From UBA685 sp002299005 (GTDB lineage: Bacteria; Pseudomonadota; Alphaproteobacteria; Puniceispirillales; Puniceispirillaceae): 11,587 bases of DNA. Positions 1 to 7,053 of this stretch are shown here, in pieces. The DNA is taken from the NCBI GenBank assembly GCA_963966775.1, contig CAXAAH010000047.1:1-11587 (forward strand). The letters are read 5' to 3'. A model generated the notes under the pieces. The model worked only from the letters and a program-made list of their open reading frames with translations. It was not told the DNA's origin and did not search any database. Made by a program: the position numbers and the translations under genes. Numbering within the stretch: position 1 is the stretch's first letter; each line of letters starts with the position of its first letter.

Positions 1-129
1 CGCATTTGGCGCGATAAGCACAATCTCATAGCCGCTATAAGATAGCGCTAAGGCCATCATCTTGCCGGTAAGGCCGCCGCCTATGACAGTCACCTTGTGA
101 TGTGTTGGCTCTGTTAATCGCTTTGTCAT
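1..129 (-). CDS. FAD-dependent hydroxylase, UbiH/UbiF/VisC-like, N-terminal fragment
   Basis: The gene is cut by the left window edge: 43 codons are visible, read leftward from an ATG at 129-127. After a short polar leader the protein reads VTVIGGGLTGKMMALALS and then YEIVLIAP. This is the beta-alpha-beta dinucleotide-binding fold (GxGxxG, here GGGLTG at about residues 17-22) that binds the ADP part of FAD. That spacing, close to the N-terminus, is typical of the UbiH/UbiF/VisC aromatic hydroxylases of ubiquinone synthesis, but many other FAD oxidoreductases start the same way, so the substrate is not established. An AAAGGG-type ribosome binding site lies just upstream on the minus strand. 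The gene follows gmhB by 45 bp on the same strand and is probably co-transcribed with it. Confidence 0.7.
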   Translation of the reverse strand, partial: MTKRLTEPTHHKVTVIGGGLTGKMMALALSYSGYEIVLIAPNA

Positions 130-153
130 ATTGGCCCTTTAATCACGCGCAAT

Positions 154-161
154 GGGGGGGG
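154..161. repeat. Eight-G homopolymer between gmhB and the FAD gene
   Basis: A run of eight G on the plus strand (eight C in the transcript) lies in the 45-bp gap between gmhB and the downstream minus-strand gene. It is about a dozen bases upstream of that gene's ribosome binding site. Such runs are prone to polymerase slippage and sequencing error. No regulatory role is shown. Confidence 0.6.
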
Positions 162-174
162 AAGATAAGTGGTC

Positions 175-681
175 TTAGTTAAAATGGGTTTTGATCACCT
201 GTTTGACAAGCGTATCAAGCGCGCTTGTTTTGTCATAAAGATAGCTATGACAGCCAGCCTTATTGCCAGCTATCACATCACTTTCGCGGTCGCCTATCAT
301 CACACTTTGGTCAAGAGAGATGCCCCATTTATCGGCTAGCGCAAAAAATAACCCTGCCTCAGGCTTACGGCAATCGCACAAGGCCTCGCCGGCTTTCACA
401 CTATCAGGGTGATGCGGGCAAAAGGCGATATCGGTAATCTTGCCGCCTGATTGTGCGGCCATCGCGCATAGATGGTCATTGAATTTTTGCATATCATCTT
501 GGGTGAACAGCCCTTTGGCAATCCCGCCTTGATTGGTGATGATAAAGACAGGGATCCCCGCCGCATGCAAGCGCACCAAAGCGGCCTCAGCCCCCGGCAT
601 CCAGTCAAAATCAGAGACTTTGTAACAATAGCCCTCATCGCGCGTGATGGTATTATCTCTGTCTAAAAATACTGCCCGCAT
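175..681 (-). CDS. gmhB: D-glycero-D-manno-heptose-1,7-bisphosphate 7-phosphatase (HAD family)
   Basis: This 168-residue HAD-superfamily phosphatase probably removes the 7-phosphate of heptose bisphosphate in the cytoplasm, on the route to ADP-heptose for the LPS inner core. HAD motif I is FLDRDNT at about residues 5-11, with nucleophile Asp7 and acid/base Asp9. Motif II is ITNQGG near 48-53. Lys105 in the CRKP segment and the IGDRESD segment near 128-134 supply motifs III and IV. A zinc-loop pattern CPHHP...CDCRKP (about 87-107) is characteristic of GmhB and of the related histidinol-phosphatase domain of HisB. The Asn in DRDNT replaces the more common Gly. Length is normal for GmhB. An AGGA sequence lies about 12 bases before the start on the minus strand. 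Histidinol-phosphate phosphatase is the main alternative; the absence of other his genes favours GmhB. Confidence 0.85.
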   Translation of the reverse strand: MRAVFLDRDNTITRDEGYCYKVSDFDWMPGAEAALVRLHAAGIPVFIITNQGGIAKGLFTQDDMQKFNDHLCAMAAQSGGKITDIAFCPHHPDSVKAGEALCDCRKPEAGLFFALADKWGISLDQSVMIGDRESDVIAGNKAGCHSYLYDKTSALDTLVKQVIKTHFN

Positions 682-841
682 ATCTGTGCAACATCCTATC
701 TATTGCCACATTATGGCCATTATGATCGCAACTATCTATGTCATTATCTATTTCATTATCTAACTCATTATATTGCGAAAGGCTTGGTTTTTCGATAGAT
801 TCTTTTGGTATTCTTTTTTCGGCTGTTGGCGCGCTTTTTTC
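682..841. promoter_or_regulatory. AT-rich divergent intergenic region between gmhB and dapC
   Basis: These 160 bp separate the divergently transcribed gmhB and dapC, so they should hold promoters for both. On the minus strand a perfect TATAAT occurs at 772-767, but the bases 17 bp upstream of it do not match TTGACA. On the plus strand no convincing -35/-10 pair is visible. Tandem 12-bp repeats occupy the middle of the region. No Shine-Dalgarno is evident just before the dapC ATG; that stretch is T-rich. Confidence 0.4.
741..776. repeat. Three 12-bp tandem repeats (TCATTATCTAnn)
   Basis: Units are TCATTATCTATT (741-752), TCATTATCTAAC (753-764) and a decayed TCATTATATTGC (765-776). A partial related copy, CTATCTATG, precedes them at 732-740. 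They lie in the divergent promoter region and overlap the minus-strand TATAAT at 772-767. Iterated 12-mers could be regulator binding sites or simple replication-slippage products; the sequence does not decide. Confidence 0.6.
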
Positions 842-2071
842 ATGTCTTTATTAAACCCTGAATTTGCTATTTTTGATGATAATATGTTCCTGCAATTGCG
901 GGCGGCAATTGATGATATTACCCCGCCAAAAGATAAGCCGTTGCTGAATTTGACCATCGGTGAGCCGCAATTACCAGCGCCTGATTTGCTGACATCTACC
1001 ATCGCGGCGCATGATGATAAATGGCACAGCTATCCCAAAGCAGATGGTGATGAAGCGTTTCGTGATGATGTGCGTTATTATATTGATTATCGGTTTGGCA
1101 GTGATGTTGCGCAGATAATTGATCCCGCCCGTCATATTGTGCCCGTGGTTGGCACAAGAGAGCCGCTTCATATGCTAGGCCAGATGGTGCGCGGTGCCAA
1201 ACAGGATGCAGCGGCGCTTATGCCGAACCCGTTTTATCATGCGTGGCGCACAGGCGCGCTTGGGGCAGGCGGTGATATCATCTTGCTGAATGCCAGCCAA
1301 GAGACCGGCTATTTGCCTGATTTGGATAAGATTGATGAGGCGGTCTATGCGCGTGCGACGATTTTCTATATTTGCTCGCCGACAAATCCGCATGGCTATT
1401 ATGCGTCAAAAGACTATCTAAAGCGTTTATTGACGCTGGCGCGTAAGCATAATTTTTTGCTGTTATCAGATGAATGCTATGCCGATATTTGGCGCGGTGA
1501 GCCGCCTGTGAGTGCCCTGCAAGTGGCGCAGGAAATGGCGCAAGAACTTGATCAAGAAACAGGTGATGGGTTTGATAATCTCATCGTTTTGAATTCGCTG
1601 TCAAAGCGCTCTAATGCGGCAGGTCTTCGTGCGGGGTTTCTGGCAGGTGATGCGGCGGTGATAGCGCTTTATAAAAAGCTGGTTGCCAATGGGGCGGCGC
1701 TATTGCCGACACCGTTATTGCGGGCGGCAGGCGCGCTTTATCGTGATGCCAACCATGCTGAGAGCATTCGGCAACATTATGAGACGTCTTTTGCCATCGC
1801 TGAGCGATATTTGCCAGAGGTGCGCATGCCGCAAGGCCAAAATGGCGGCGGTTTCTTTTTGTGGTTGCCTGTGCGTGATGATGTCGCCTTTGCCCGGCGC
1901 GCCTATCAAGAACAAGCGGTGCGCCTGATGCCCGGCAGCTTTATGGCGCTTGAAACAGATGAGGGCAATCCCGGCTCTGGTTATGTGCGCATCGCGCTGG
2001 TGCATGACCATAAAACGGTCGAAGACGCGATGAGACGGCTTGCCCAATTATATGAAGATGAGAGAGAATAG
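842..2071 (+). CDS. dapC: Class I/II PLP aminotransferase, probable N-succinyldiaminopimelate aminotransferase
   Basis: This 409-residue fold-type I PLP enzyme probably converts N-succinyl-2-amino-6-ketopimelate to N-succinyl-LL-diaminopimelate, using glutamate as amino donor, in the lysine and peptidoglycan precursor pathway. The Schiff-base lysine is Lys255 within LNSLSKRSNAAGLRAGF, a segment resembling the SLSKRSN-x-x-GLR-x-GF pattern of the proteobacterial DapC group. CSPTNPHG places the PLP-contacting Asn at 182, and SDECYADI gives Asp210 and Tyr213. The N-terminal LTIGEPQLPAP also matches the group. The ATG at 842 was chosen because homologues begin with a similar NP-x-F segment; the frame is open upstream to a TTG at 773, but the added residues are an unlikely aromatic run. 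dapF elsewhere in the window supports the pathway call. A generic aspartate-type aminotransferase remains possible. ftsK starts 6 bp after its stop. Confidence 0.78.
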   Translation: MSLLNPEFAIFDDNMFLQLRAAIDDITPPKDKPLLNLTIGEPQLPAPDLLTSTIAAHDDKWHSYPKADGDEAFRDDVRYYIDYRFGSDVAQIIDPARHIVPVVGTREPLHMLGQMVRGAKQDAAALMPNPFYHAWRTGALGAGGDIILLNASQETGYLPDLDKIDEAVYARATIFYICSPTNPHGYYASKDYLKRLLTLARKHNFLLLSDECYADIWRGEPPVSALQVAQEMAQELDQETGDGFDNLIVLNSLSKRSNAAGLRAGFLAGDAAVIALYKKLVANGAALLPTPLLRAAGALYRDANHAESIRQHYETSFAIAERYLPEVRMPQGQNGGGFFLWLPVRDDVAFARRAYQEQAVRLMPGSFMALETDEGNPGSGYVRIALVHDHKTVEDAMRRLAQLYEDERE

Positions 2072-2077
2072 GCGATA

Positions 2078-4639
2078 ATGGTAAAGTCAGATGTCGCAAA
2101 GCCTGTTGTATCAGGCGCGGTAAAACGCTTTTTGCTCAACCGTCTATCAGAGGCGTTTGGCCTTGTCACAATGGCAGGGGCATGCGCGCTGATCATCGCG
2201 TTGGTAAGCGCGTCATCATCTGATCCCTCTTTGAATGTCGCCACAGATAATGAGGTGAAAAACCTGCTGGGTGCAAGAGGGGCTATTACCGCTGATATCC
2301 TGTTTAATTTTTTTGGCATTATGGTCTTTTTATTACCGCTTGCTTTGGCGAGCTGGTCTTATCGGTTTCTTATCCATATTGGCCTTCGTCATTGGTATTG
2401 GCGGATGCCATTATTGCCGCTTGCGATGGCTGTTTTAAGTGCGGTAACTGTCCCGATTGACGCTTATTTTGCCAGAGACATGACAGGTGTTTTGGGCGCC
2501 CAAATAAACAGCGGTGCCAGCGCGTTTATGGCGTTTTTAAATCTGCCGGATTTATTGCCCGACCTATCATCACAGATATTGTCAGCACAATTGGTTGTCA
2601 GCGTGATTTTGGCCCTTATCGGCCTGTCGCTATATGTTTGGACCGCTGGTCTCACAAGGCGTGAATGGGGTGTCGCAAAATGGTTGTTGCGCCTTATATT
2701 CTGGCCGCTTACCGCGCTTTTATCTGTGGTATTCAGGCGCAAAGCACATGGTCAGGAGGCGGCAAATGGGGCGGTGAATGGGGCGGGCAATGCAAGTGGG
2801 CAAGCGCCTGAAATGGCTGATGATATAGATGATGTGGGCGCTTTGCGTGCGCGCACAAAAGCGCAAAAGGCGGCCGAAGAAAAAGCCCAAAAACAGGCGC
2901 AAAAAGACGCGCAAAAAGAAGCCAAGAAATTGGCAAAAGAACAAGCGGCTCTAGAAAAGAAGCAAGCCAAGGAAAAGGCCAAGCTAGCCAAAGGCGCGCG
3001 CAAAGAGCCTGTGCTTGTGCCCGGAGCCGAGGTTGCATCTGCCGAGGTTGTGTCTGCTGAGGTGCCTGCGGTAAAATCGGCCAAGAAGGCGGCCAAAGGC
3101 GCGGCGGGTAATGCGCGCCAGACAAAGTTCGATTTTGAATCACAATCAGGCTTCCAGCTACCGAATCACAATTTGCTAAAGCCGCCAAGCAAGGCTTCAG
3201 ACGGGCCGGGCGATAAGGTTTTGCAAGAAAATGCCCGCATGCTTGAAGGGGTGCTTGGTGATTTTGGGGTGAATGGCGAGATTAAAGATGTCGCCTATGG
3301 GCCGGTTGTCACGCGCTATGGTCTGAACCCGGCTGCAGGGACAAAGTCGCAACGTGTTATCGCGCTCGCAGATGATATTGCGCGCTCTATGTCGGCGCTA
3401 TCTGTGCGTGTCGCGGTGGTGCCCGGCCAGAATGTCATCGGTATTGAGATGCCGAATGAATTGCGTGAGACAGTGTTGTTGCGTGATATTCTCGACCATG
3501 GTGCGTGGTTTGATAATAAGGATTCGCTGCCAATTTGTTTGGGCAAGGATATTGCTGGCGCGCCTGTGGTGACAGACCTTGCAAAGATGCCGCATTTGCT
3601 GGTCGCAGGGACAACTGGTTCGGGTAAATCAGTGGGGATTAATGCGATGATCCTCTCATTGCTATATCGCCATACGCCAGAGACTTGCCGGCTGATTATG
3701 ATTGATCCAAAGATGCTGGAGCTGTCGGTTTATGATGGGATTCCGCATTTATTATCGCCGGTTGTAACAGACCCTTCAAAGGCTGTGACGTCTTTGAAAT
3801 GGGCAGTGCGCGAGATGGAAAACCGCTATTTCAACATGGCCAAATTAGGCGTGCGTAATATCACCGGCTATAATCAAAGATTGGCCGAAGCACGCAAATC
3901 AGGCGAGGTCTTAACAAGACGTGTCCAAACAGGCTTTGATGCTGAAACAGGCCTGCCAACACATGAAGAACAAGCGCTTGATTTAGCGCCTTTGCCATTC
4001 ATCGTGGTGATTATTGATGAGGTCGCAGATTTGATGCTTGTCGCGGGCAAGGATATTGAGGCGGCGGTGCAAAGGCTGGCCCAAATGGCGCGTGCGGCGG
4101 GGATTCATGTGATTATGGCCACACAGCGCCCCTCAGTGGATGTGATCACAGGCACGATTAAGGCAAACTTCCCAACACGGATTTCCTTCCAAGTAACCTC
4201 AAAGATTGATAGTCGCACGATCCTAGGTGAGCAAGGCGCAGAGCAATTATTGGGCCGTGGTGATATGCTGTACATGGAAGGGGGCGGGCGCATTAAACGT
4301 GTGCATGGCCCGTTCATGGAAGATCAAGAAGTTGAGAAGGTCGCCAATTTCTTGCGGGCGCAAGGTGAGCCTGAATATGATGATAGGGTGACAGCCGAGC
4401 CAGAAGAAGGCGCCGGCGCAGAAGGCGGTGATGTGCCAGCCGCAACAGGCGAATCGCTCTATGATCAGGCGGTTGCTTTGGTGGTGCGTGAACAGCGTGC
4501 CTCAACAAGCTTCGTGCAACGACATCTTAAAATCGGTTATAATCGCGCGGCGACAATCATCGAAGAGATGGAAGGCGCGGGCATTATCAGCAAGGCTAAT
4601 CACGCGGGCAAAAGAGAGGTTCTGATTCAAAATGACTAA
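2078..4639 (+). CDS. ftsK: DNA translocase FtsK
   Basis: This 853-residue septal DNA pump moves chromosome termini through the closing division septum and promotes dimer resolution. Hydrophobic segments near residues 26-46, 74-94, 108-127 and 170-189, with a possible fifth at 201-219, form the membrane anchor. A Lys/Ala/Glu-rich linker follows (about 220-350, with strong coiled-coil character at 258-307). The RecA-like motor begins with an alpha subdomain near 380 and carries Walker A GTTGSGKS at 511-518 and Walker B VVIIDE with Asp647 and Glu648. The GEQGAEQLLGRGDMLYM segment is typical of FtsK/SpoIIIE. The C-terminal gamma winged helix (about 793-853, with RHLKIGYNRAATIIEEME) reads polar DNA motifs. 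Overall length is on the short side because the linker is short. AGAGAGA upstream of the ATG can serve as ribosome binding site. It is probably co-transcribed with dapC and overlaps lolA by 8 bp. Confidence 0.97.
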   Translation: MVKSDVAKPVVSGAVKRFLLNRLSEAFGLVTMAGACALIIALVSASSSDPSLNVATDNEVKNLLGARGAITADILFNFFGIMVFLLPLALASWSYRFLIHIGLRHWYWRMPLLPLAMAVLSAVTVPIDAYFARDMTGVLGAQINSGASAFMAFLNLPDLLPDLSSQILSAQLVVSVILALIGLSLYVWTAGLTRREWGVAKWLLRLIFWPLTALLSVVFRRKAHGQEAANGAVNGAGNASGQAPEMADDIDDVGALRARTKAQKAAEEKAQKQAQKDAQKEAKKLAKEQAALEKKQAKEKAKLAKGARKEPVLVPGAEVASAEVVSAEVPAVKSAKKAAKGAAGNARQTKFDFESQSGFQLPNHNLLKPPSKASDGPGDKVLQENARMLEGVLGDFGVNGEIKDVAYGPVVTRYGLNPAAGTKSQRVIALADDIARSMSALSVRVAVVPGQNVIGIEMPNELRETVLLRDILDHGAWFDNKDSLPICLGKDIAGAPVVTDLAKMPHLLVAGTTGSGKSVGINAMILSLLYRHTPETCRLIMIDPKMLELSVYDGIPHLLSPVVTDPSKAVTSLKWAVREMENRYFNMAKLGVRNITGYNQRLAEARKSGEVLTRRVQTGFDAETGLPTHEEQALDLAPLPFIVVIIDEVADLMLVAGKDIEAAVQRLAQMARAAGIHVIMATQRPSVDVITGTIKANFPTRISFQVTSKIDSRTILGEQGAEQLLGRGDMLYMEGGGRIKRVHGPFMEDQEVEKVANFLRAQGEPEYDDRVTAEPEEGAGAEGGDVPAATGESLYDQAVALVVREQRASTSFVQRHLKIGYNRAATIIEEMEGAGIISKANHAGKREVLIQND
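3026..3070 (+). repeat. 15-bp tandem repeat within the ftsK linker
   Basis: Three consecutive 15-bp units encode AEVAS, AEVVS and AEVPA in the cytoplasmic linker of FtsK. The first two differ at two bases; the third is more diverged. This is consistent with in-frame slippage in a region under weak length constraint. Confidence 0.6.
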
Positions 4640-5261
4640 TTACGGCCTGTTATTGATGCGCAAAATACTGGTGATGTTTGCCCTTTTGGGGATGGCCCTA
4701 TCTGTGCCAGCCAATGCGCAATCATCAACCGAGATTATTGCCAAGGCAGAGCGGTGGTTTGAGAAAATCTCAACCATAAGGGCGGAATTTATCCAAGTCT
4801 CATCAGATGGCAGTGCGGCATCAGGCACGCTTTATTTGCGCCGACCGACACAAATGCGCTTGCAATATGAGGGCGATGCTAAATTGGCGTTGATTGTCTC
4901 AGGCGGCTGGCTTCATGTTGATGAGGGCGCGAAAAAACAGGTCAATAGCTATCCGATTGGCTCAACACCTTTTGCGCCTATGTTGCAAAAAGATATCCAA
5001 TTGCGGAGCCCGAATTTCACAACCACAACAGCTGTGAAGCAAGGGGTGGTGTCTGTGACATTAACCCAAGAAACAGGGCAAGCGGCCGGGTCTTTGACGC
5101 TTGAATTTAGCGAAAAGCCCTTTATGTTGCGGCGCTGGATTATCGAAGATGCGGTGGGTGTGACCACAAAGGTGACATTGCAAAACCCTGTTTATGGAGA
5201 GGATTTTAACAATTTTCTCTTTGGCTTGCCGCCTTATTCCTCCCCATCAGATAATAATTAA
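4632..5261 (+). CDS. lolA: Outer-membrane lipoprotein carrier protein LolA
   Basis: LolA is the periplasmic chaperone that accepts lipoproteins from the LolCDE exporter and hands them to the outer membrane. The product has a signal peptide (MRKILVMFALLGMALSVP) ending in ANA before QSS, so cleavage is expected after residue 29 in this numbering. The mature part resembles LolA: FIQ-x-SS near residue 53, RRPTQMRLQYEG around 69-80, and alternating beta strands to the C-terminus, at a normal total length of 209. The start is uncertain. The ATG at 4632 has an AGAGAGG about 12 bases upstream and overlaps the ftsK end by 8 bp. The in-frame ATG at 4656 begins a more typical signal peptide but has no clear ribosome binding site. 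The ftsK-lolA-xthA order recurs in alphaproteobacteria and supports the call. Confidence 0.85.
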   Translation: MTNYGLLLMRKILVMFALLGMALSVPANAQSSTEIIAKAERWFEKISTIRAEFIQVSSDGSAASGTLYLRRPTQMRLQYEGDAKLALIVSGGWLHVDEGAKKQVNSYPIGSTPFAPMLQKDIQLRSPNFTTTTAVKQGVVSVTLTQETGQAAGSLTLEFSEKPFMLRRWIIEDAVGVTTKVTLQNPVYGEDFNNFLFGLPPYSSPSDNN

Positions 5262-5321
5262 GCCTGTATTATTTAATTGGCCCGTTCAGGCGCCGCTATT
5301 TTTTTGAAGAAAGTGGATTTC

Positions 5322-6104
5322 ATGAAAATCACAAGCTGGAATATTAACTCTGTACGCCTGCGCATTGGCCTTGTTGAAGATATGGTCAAGGCGGTTCAGC
5401 CAGATGTGTTTTGTCTGCAAGAAACCAAAGCCCAAGATATGCATTTCCCCGAGGCAGCGCTTGCGGATATGGGCTATCCTTATCAGGCTTATCGGGGCGA
5501 GAAATCTTATAATGGGGTGGCGATTTTATCACGTGTCCCGCTGACCGATATCAGCCATAGGCTTTGGGCCGGCAAAGAAGATTGCCGCCATATTAGCGCG
5601 GTGGCAAATGGGGTGCGTATCCATAATTTCTATATTCCCGCCGGCGGTGATGTGCCTGATAGAGACGAGAATCCGAAATTCGGTCATAAGCTTGATTTTG
5701 TGGATGAGGTCACCGCCTATTTTGCAGAGGAGAAGCCGACCTCATCTGTGATGGTGGGGGATTTGAATATCGCGCCTTTGGCAGAGGATGTCTGGTCCAC
5801 AAAACAGCTAAAGAAGGTGGTGAGCCATACGGATATTGAGCGCGAAAAATTATTGGCGCTTATCGCTGATGGCGGCTGGGATGATGCGATGCGCAGCTTT
5901 TTTGGCGCAGATGAGGTGCTATATAGTTGGTGGTCTTACCGGGCGCGTGATTATTTGGCCAGCAATCGTGGCCGCAGACTTGACCATATCTTTGTCAGTA
6001 ACGATATCAAAGACAAGGTGAGCAAGGCAGAGATTTATAGCGACGCAAGAGGGTGGGAGAAACCATCTGACCATGTGCCTATTTCAATTACGCTAGAGGC
6101 TTAA
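5322..6104 (+). CDS. xthA: Exodeoxyribonuclease III (AP endonuclease)
   Basis: This 260-residue enzyme of the exonuclease/endonuclease/phosphatase family cleaves DNA at abasic sites and trims 3' ends in base excision repair. The catalytic set known from E. coli ExoIII is complete: Asn7 (SWNINS), Glu34 (LQETKA), Tyr104 (NFYIPAGGD), Asp147 and Asn149 (VGDLNIAP), Asp221 (RRLDHIFVS), and Asp250-His251 (PSDHVPI). The start at 5322 gives the canonical MKITSWN N-terminus, with GAAGAAAGTGG as ribosome binding site. An upstream TTG at 5277 would only add a non-conserved extension. It follows lolA after 60 bp on the same strand. The stop codon lies inside an 18-bp tandem duplication. Confidence 0.95.
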   Translation: MKITSWNINSVRLRIGLVEDMVKAVQPDVFCLQETKAQDMHFPEAALADMGYPYQAYRGEKSYNGVAILSRVPLTDISHRLWAGKEDCRHISAVANGVRIHNFYIPAGGDVPDRDENPKFGHKLDFVDEVTAYFAEEKPTSSVMVGDLNIAPLAEDVWSTKQLKKVVSHTDIEREKLLALIADGGWDDAMRSFFGADEVLYSWWSYRARDYLASNRGRRLDHIFVSNDIKDKVSKAEIYSDARGWEKPSDHVPISITLEA

Positions 6105-6130
6105 GGCGCACCAGAGGCTTGCGGCACACC
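6095..6130 (+). repeat. 18-bp tandem duplication spanning the xthA stop codon
   Basis: AGAGGCTTAAGGCGCACC (6095-6112) is followed directly by AGAGGCTTGCGGCACACC (6113-6130), matching at 15 of 18 positions. The first copy contains the TAA stop of xthA; in the second copy the same codon is TGC. The unit is six codons long, so frame is kept: reading through the stop would add 18 codons before the next TAA at 6159. Confidence 0.7.
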
Positions 6131-6134
6131 AGAA

Positions 6135-6162
6135 TTGGGTTTTTGGCAAAACATGCTATAAG
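6135..6162 (+). promoter_or_regulatory. Candidate extended -10 promoter for dapF-mtaB-ftsY
   Basis: TTGGGT (6135-6140) lies 16 bp before TATAAG (6157-6162), which is preceded by a TG at 6154-6155 in the extended -10 position. The predicted transcription start is near 6168-6170, on or next to the dapF start codons at 6169 and 6172. No Shine-Dalgarno is visible upstream of dapF, which agrees with a leaderless transcript. This is a motif reading only, with no transcription data. Confidence 0.45.
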
Positions 6163-6168
6163 ATGGCC

Positions 6169-7053
6169 ATGATGATAGATTTTTTGAAAATGCACGGGCT
6201 GGGCAATGACTTTGTGGTGTTTGATGCCAGAAGTCATAATGCCAGAAGCAAAAATGCCTCTTTAGCCGATATGCGCCTTGATGAGCGTGCGGCGCGTCTT
6301 GTGGCTGACAGACGCTTTGGGGTGGGGTGCGACCAGATTATGATTTTGCGCGATGCCCGAAATGGCGGTGATATCTATCTCGATATGCGCAATCAAGATG
6401 GCAGTGAGACAGGCGCTTGCGGTAATGGCACAAGATGTGTTGCCAGCCTTATCATGCAGGAATCGGGCCAAACAGAGGTTGCGATCGAGACCAAGGCAGG
6501 GATGCTATATGCCAGCCAAAAAGGCACGCTGATTGAGGTGAATATGGGCCAAGCGCATTTGGCTTGGGAACAAATCCCGCTTCGTGATGAGGCAGATACG
6601 GCGCATGTGCCACTTGCCCCGCATGAGGCGATTGATGGGGTCGCTGTGAATATGGGCAACCCGCATATTGTGCTGTTTGTCGATGATGCAGAGGCGGTTG
6701 ATGTTGTGGCAAGAGGCGGTGCGCTTGAACAAAGCCCGTTATTTCCTGAGGGGGTCAATGTGTCTTTTGCGCATGTGATCTCTGAGGATAGGGTGCGGAT
6801 GCGTGTGTTTGAGCGCGGTGTTGGTATCACAAGCGCTTGCGGGTCTGGGGCTTGCGCGGTGGCTGTGGCGGCCCATCGGCGCGGTCTTGCGGGGCGGACA
6901 TCTGAGATTATCCTAGATGGCGGCTCTTTATATATTCGCTGGCAAGATGATGGCACGGTGCTGATGGCAGGGCCTGTTGCGACAAGCTATCAAGGGACGC
7001 TCTCATCAGAGGTCGCACAGGCGGTGCAAGATGCGCAAAAGGCGTTAAATTAA
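6169..7053 (+). CDS. dapF: Diaminopimelate epimerase
   Basis: DapF interconverts LL- and meso-diaminopimelate, giving the cross-linking residue of peptidoglycan and the precursor of lysine. It is a cofactor-free two-base epimerase, and both catalytic cysteines are present: Cys84 in GACGNGTRC and Cys224 in SACGSGACA (numbering from 6169). KMHGLGNDFVVFD at the N-terminus and VNMGNPHIVLFV in the middle are also family hallmarks. Length is 294 residues, slightly long because of a small Ala/Ser/Asn-rich insertion near 20-35. ATGs at 6163, 6169 and 6172 are all in frame. The start at 6169 is chosen because the candidate promoter would begin transcription there, and 6172 is nearly as good. Its TAA overlaps the mtaB ATG by one base (TAATG), indicating translational coupling. 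Confidence 0.95.
   Translation: MMIDFLKMHGLGNDFVVFDARSHNARSKNASLADMRLDERAARLVADRRFGVGCDQIMILRDARNGGDIYLDMRNQDGSETGACGNGTRCVASLIMQESGQTEVAIETKAGMLYASQKGTLIEVNMGQAHLAWEQIPLRDEADTAHVPLAPHEAIDGVAVNMGNPHIVLFVDDAEAVDVVARGGALEQSPLFPEGVNVSFAHVISEDRVRMRVFERGVGITSACGSGACAVAVAAHRRGLAGRTSEIILDGGSLYIRWQDDGTVLMAGPVATSYQGTLSSEVAQAVQDAQKALN

Noticed and set aside
773..841. N-terminal extension of the dapC-like gene from a TTG at 773
   Set aside because: The extra 23 residues are an aromatic run with no similarity to the aminotransferase family; the first ATG giving a family-like N-terminus is at 842.
2733..3188. Antisense open frames over the ftsK linker
   Set aside because: They arise from the repetitive Lys/Ala codons of the linker and encode only low-complexity sequence.
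5262..5305. Terminator between lolA and xthA
   Set aside because: GCCTG/CAGGC form only 5 bp with a 20-nt loop, and the T-run starts seven bases after the stem; too weak to call.
5277..5321. N-terminal extension of xthA from a TTG at 5277
   Set aside because: ExoIII proteins start MK-I-x-SWN, which is reached exactly at the ATG at 5322, behind a good ribosome binding site.
6393..6956. 187-codon antisense open frame over dapF
   Set aside because: Composition is that of a reverse-complement shadow, and dapF is unambiguous on the plus strand.
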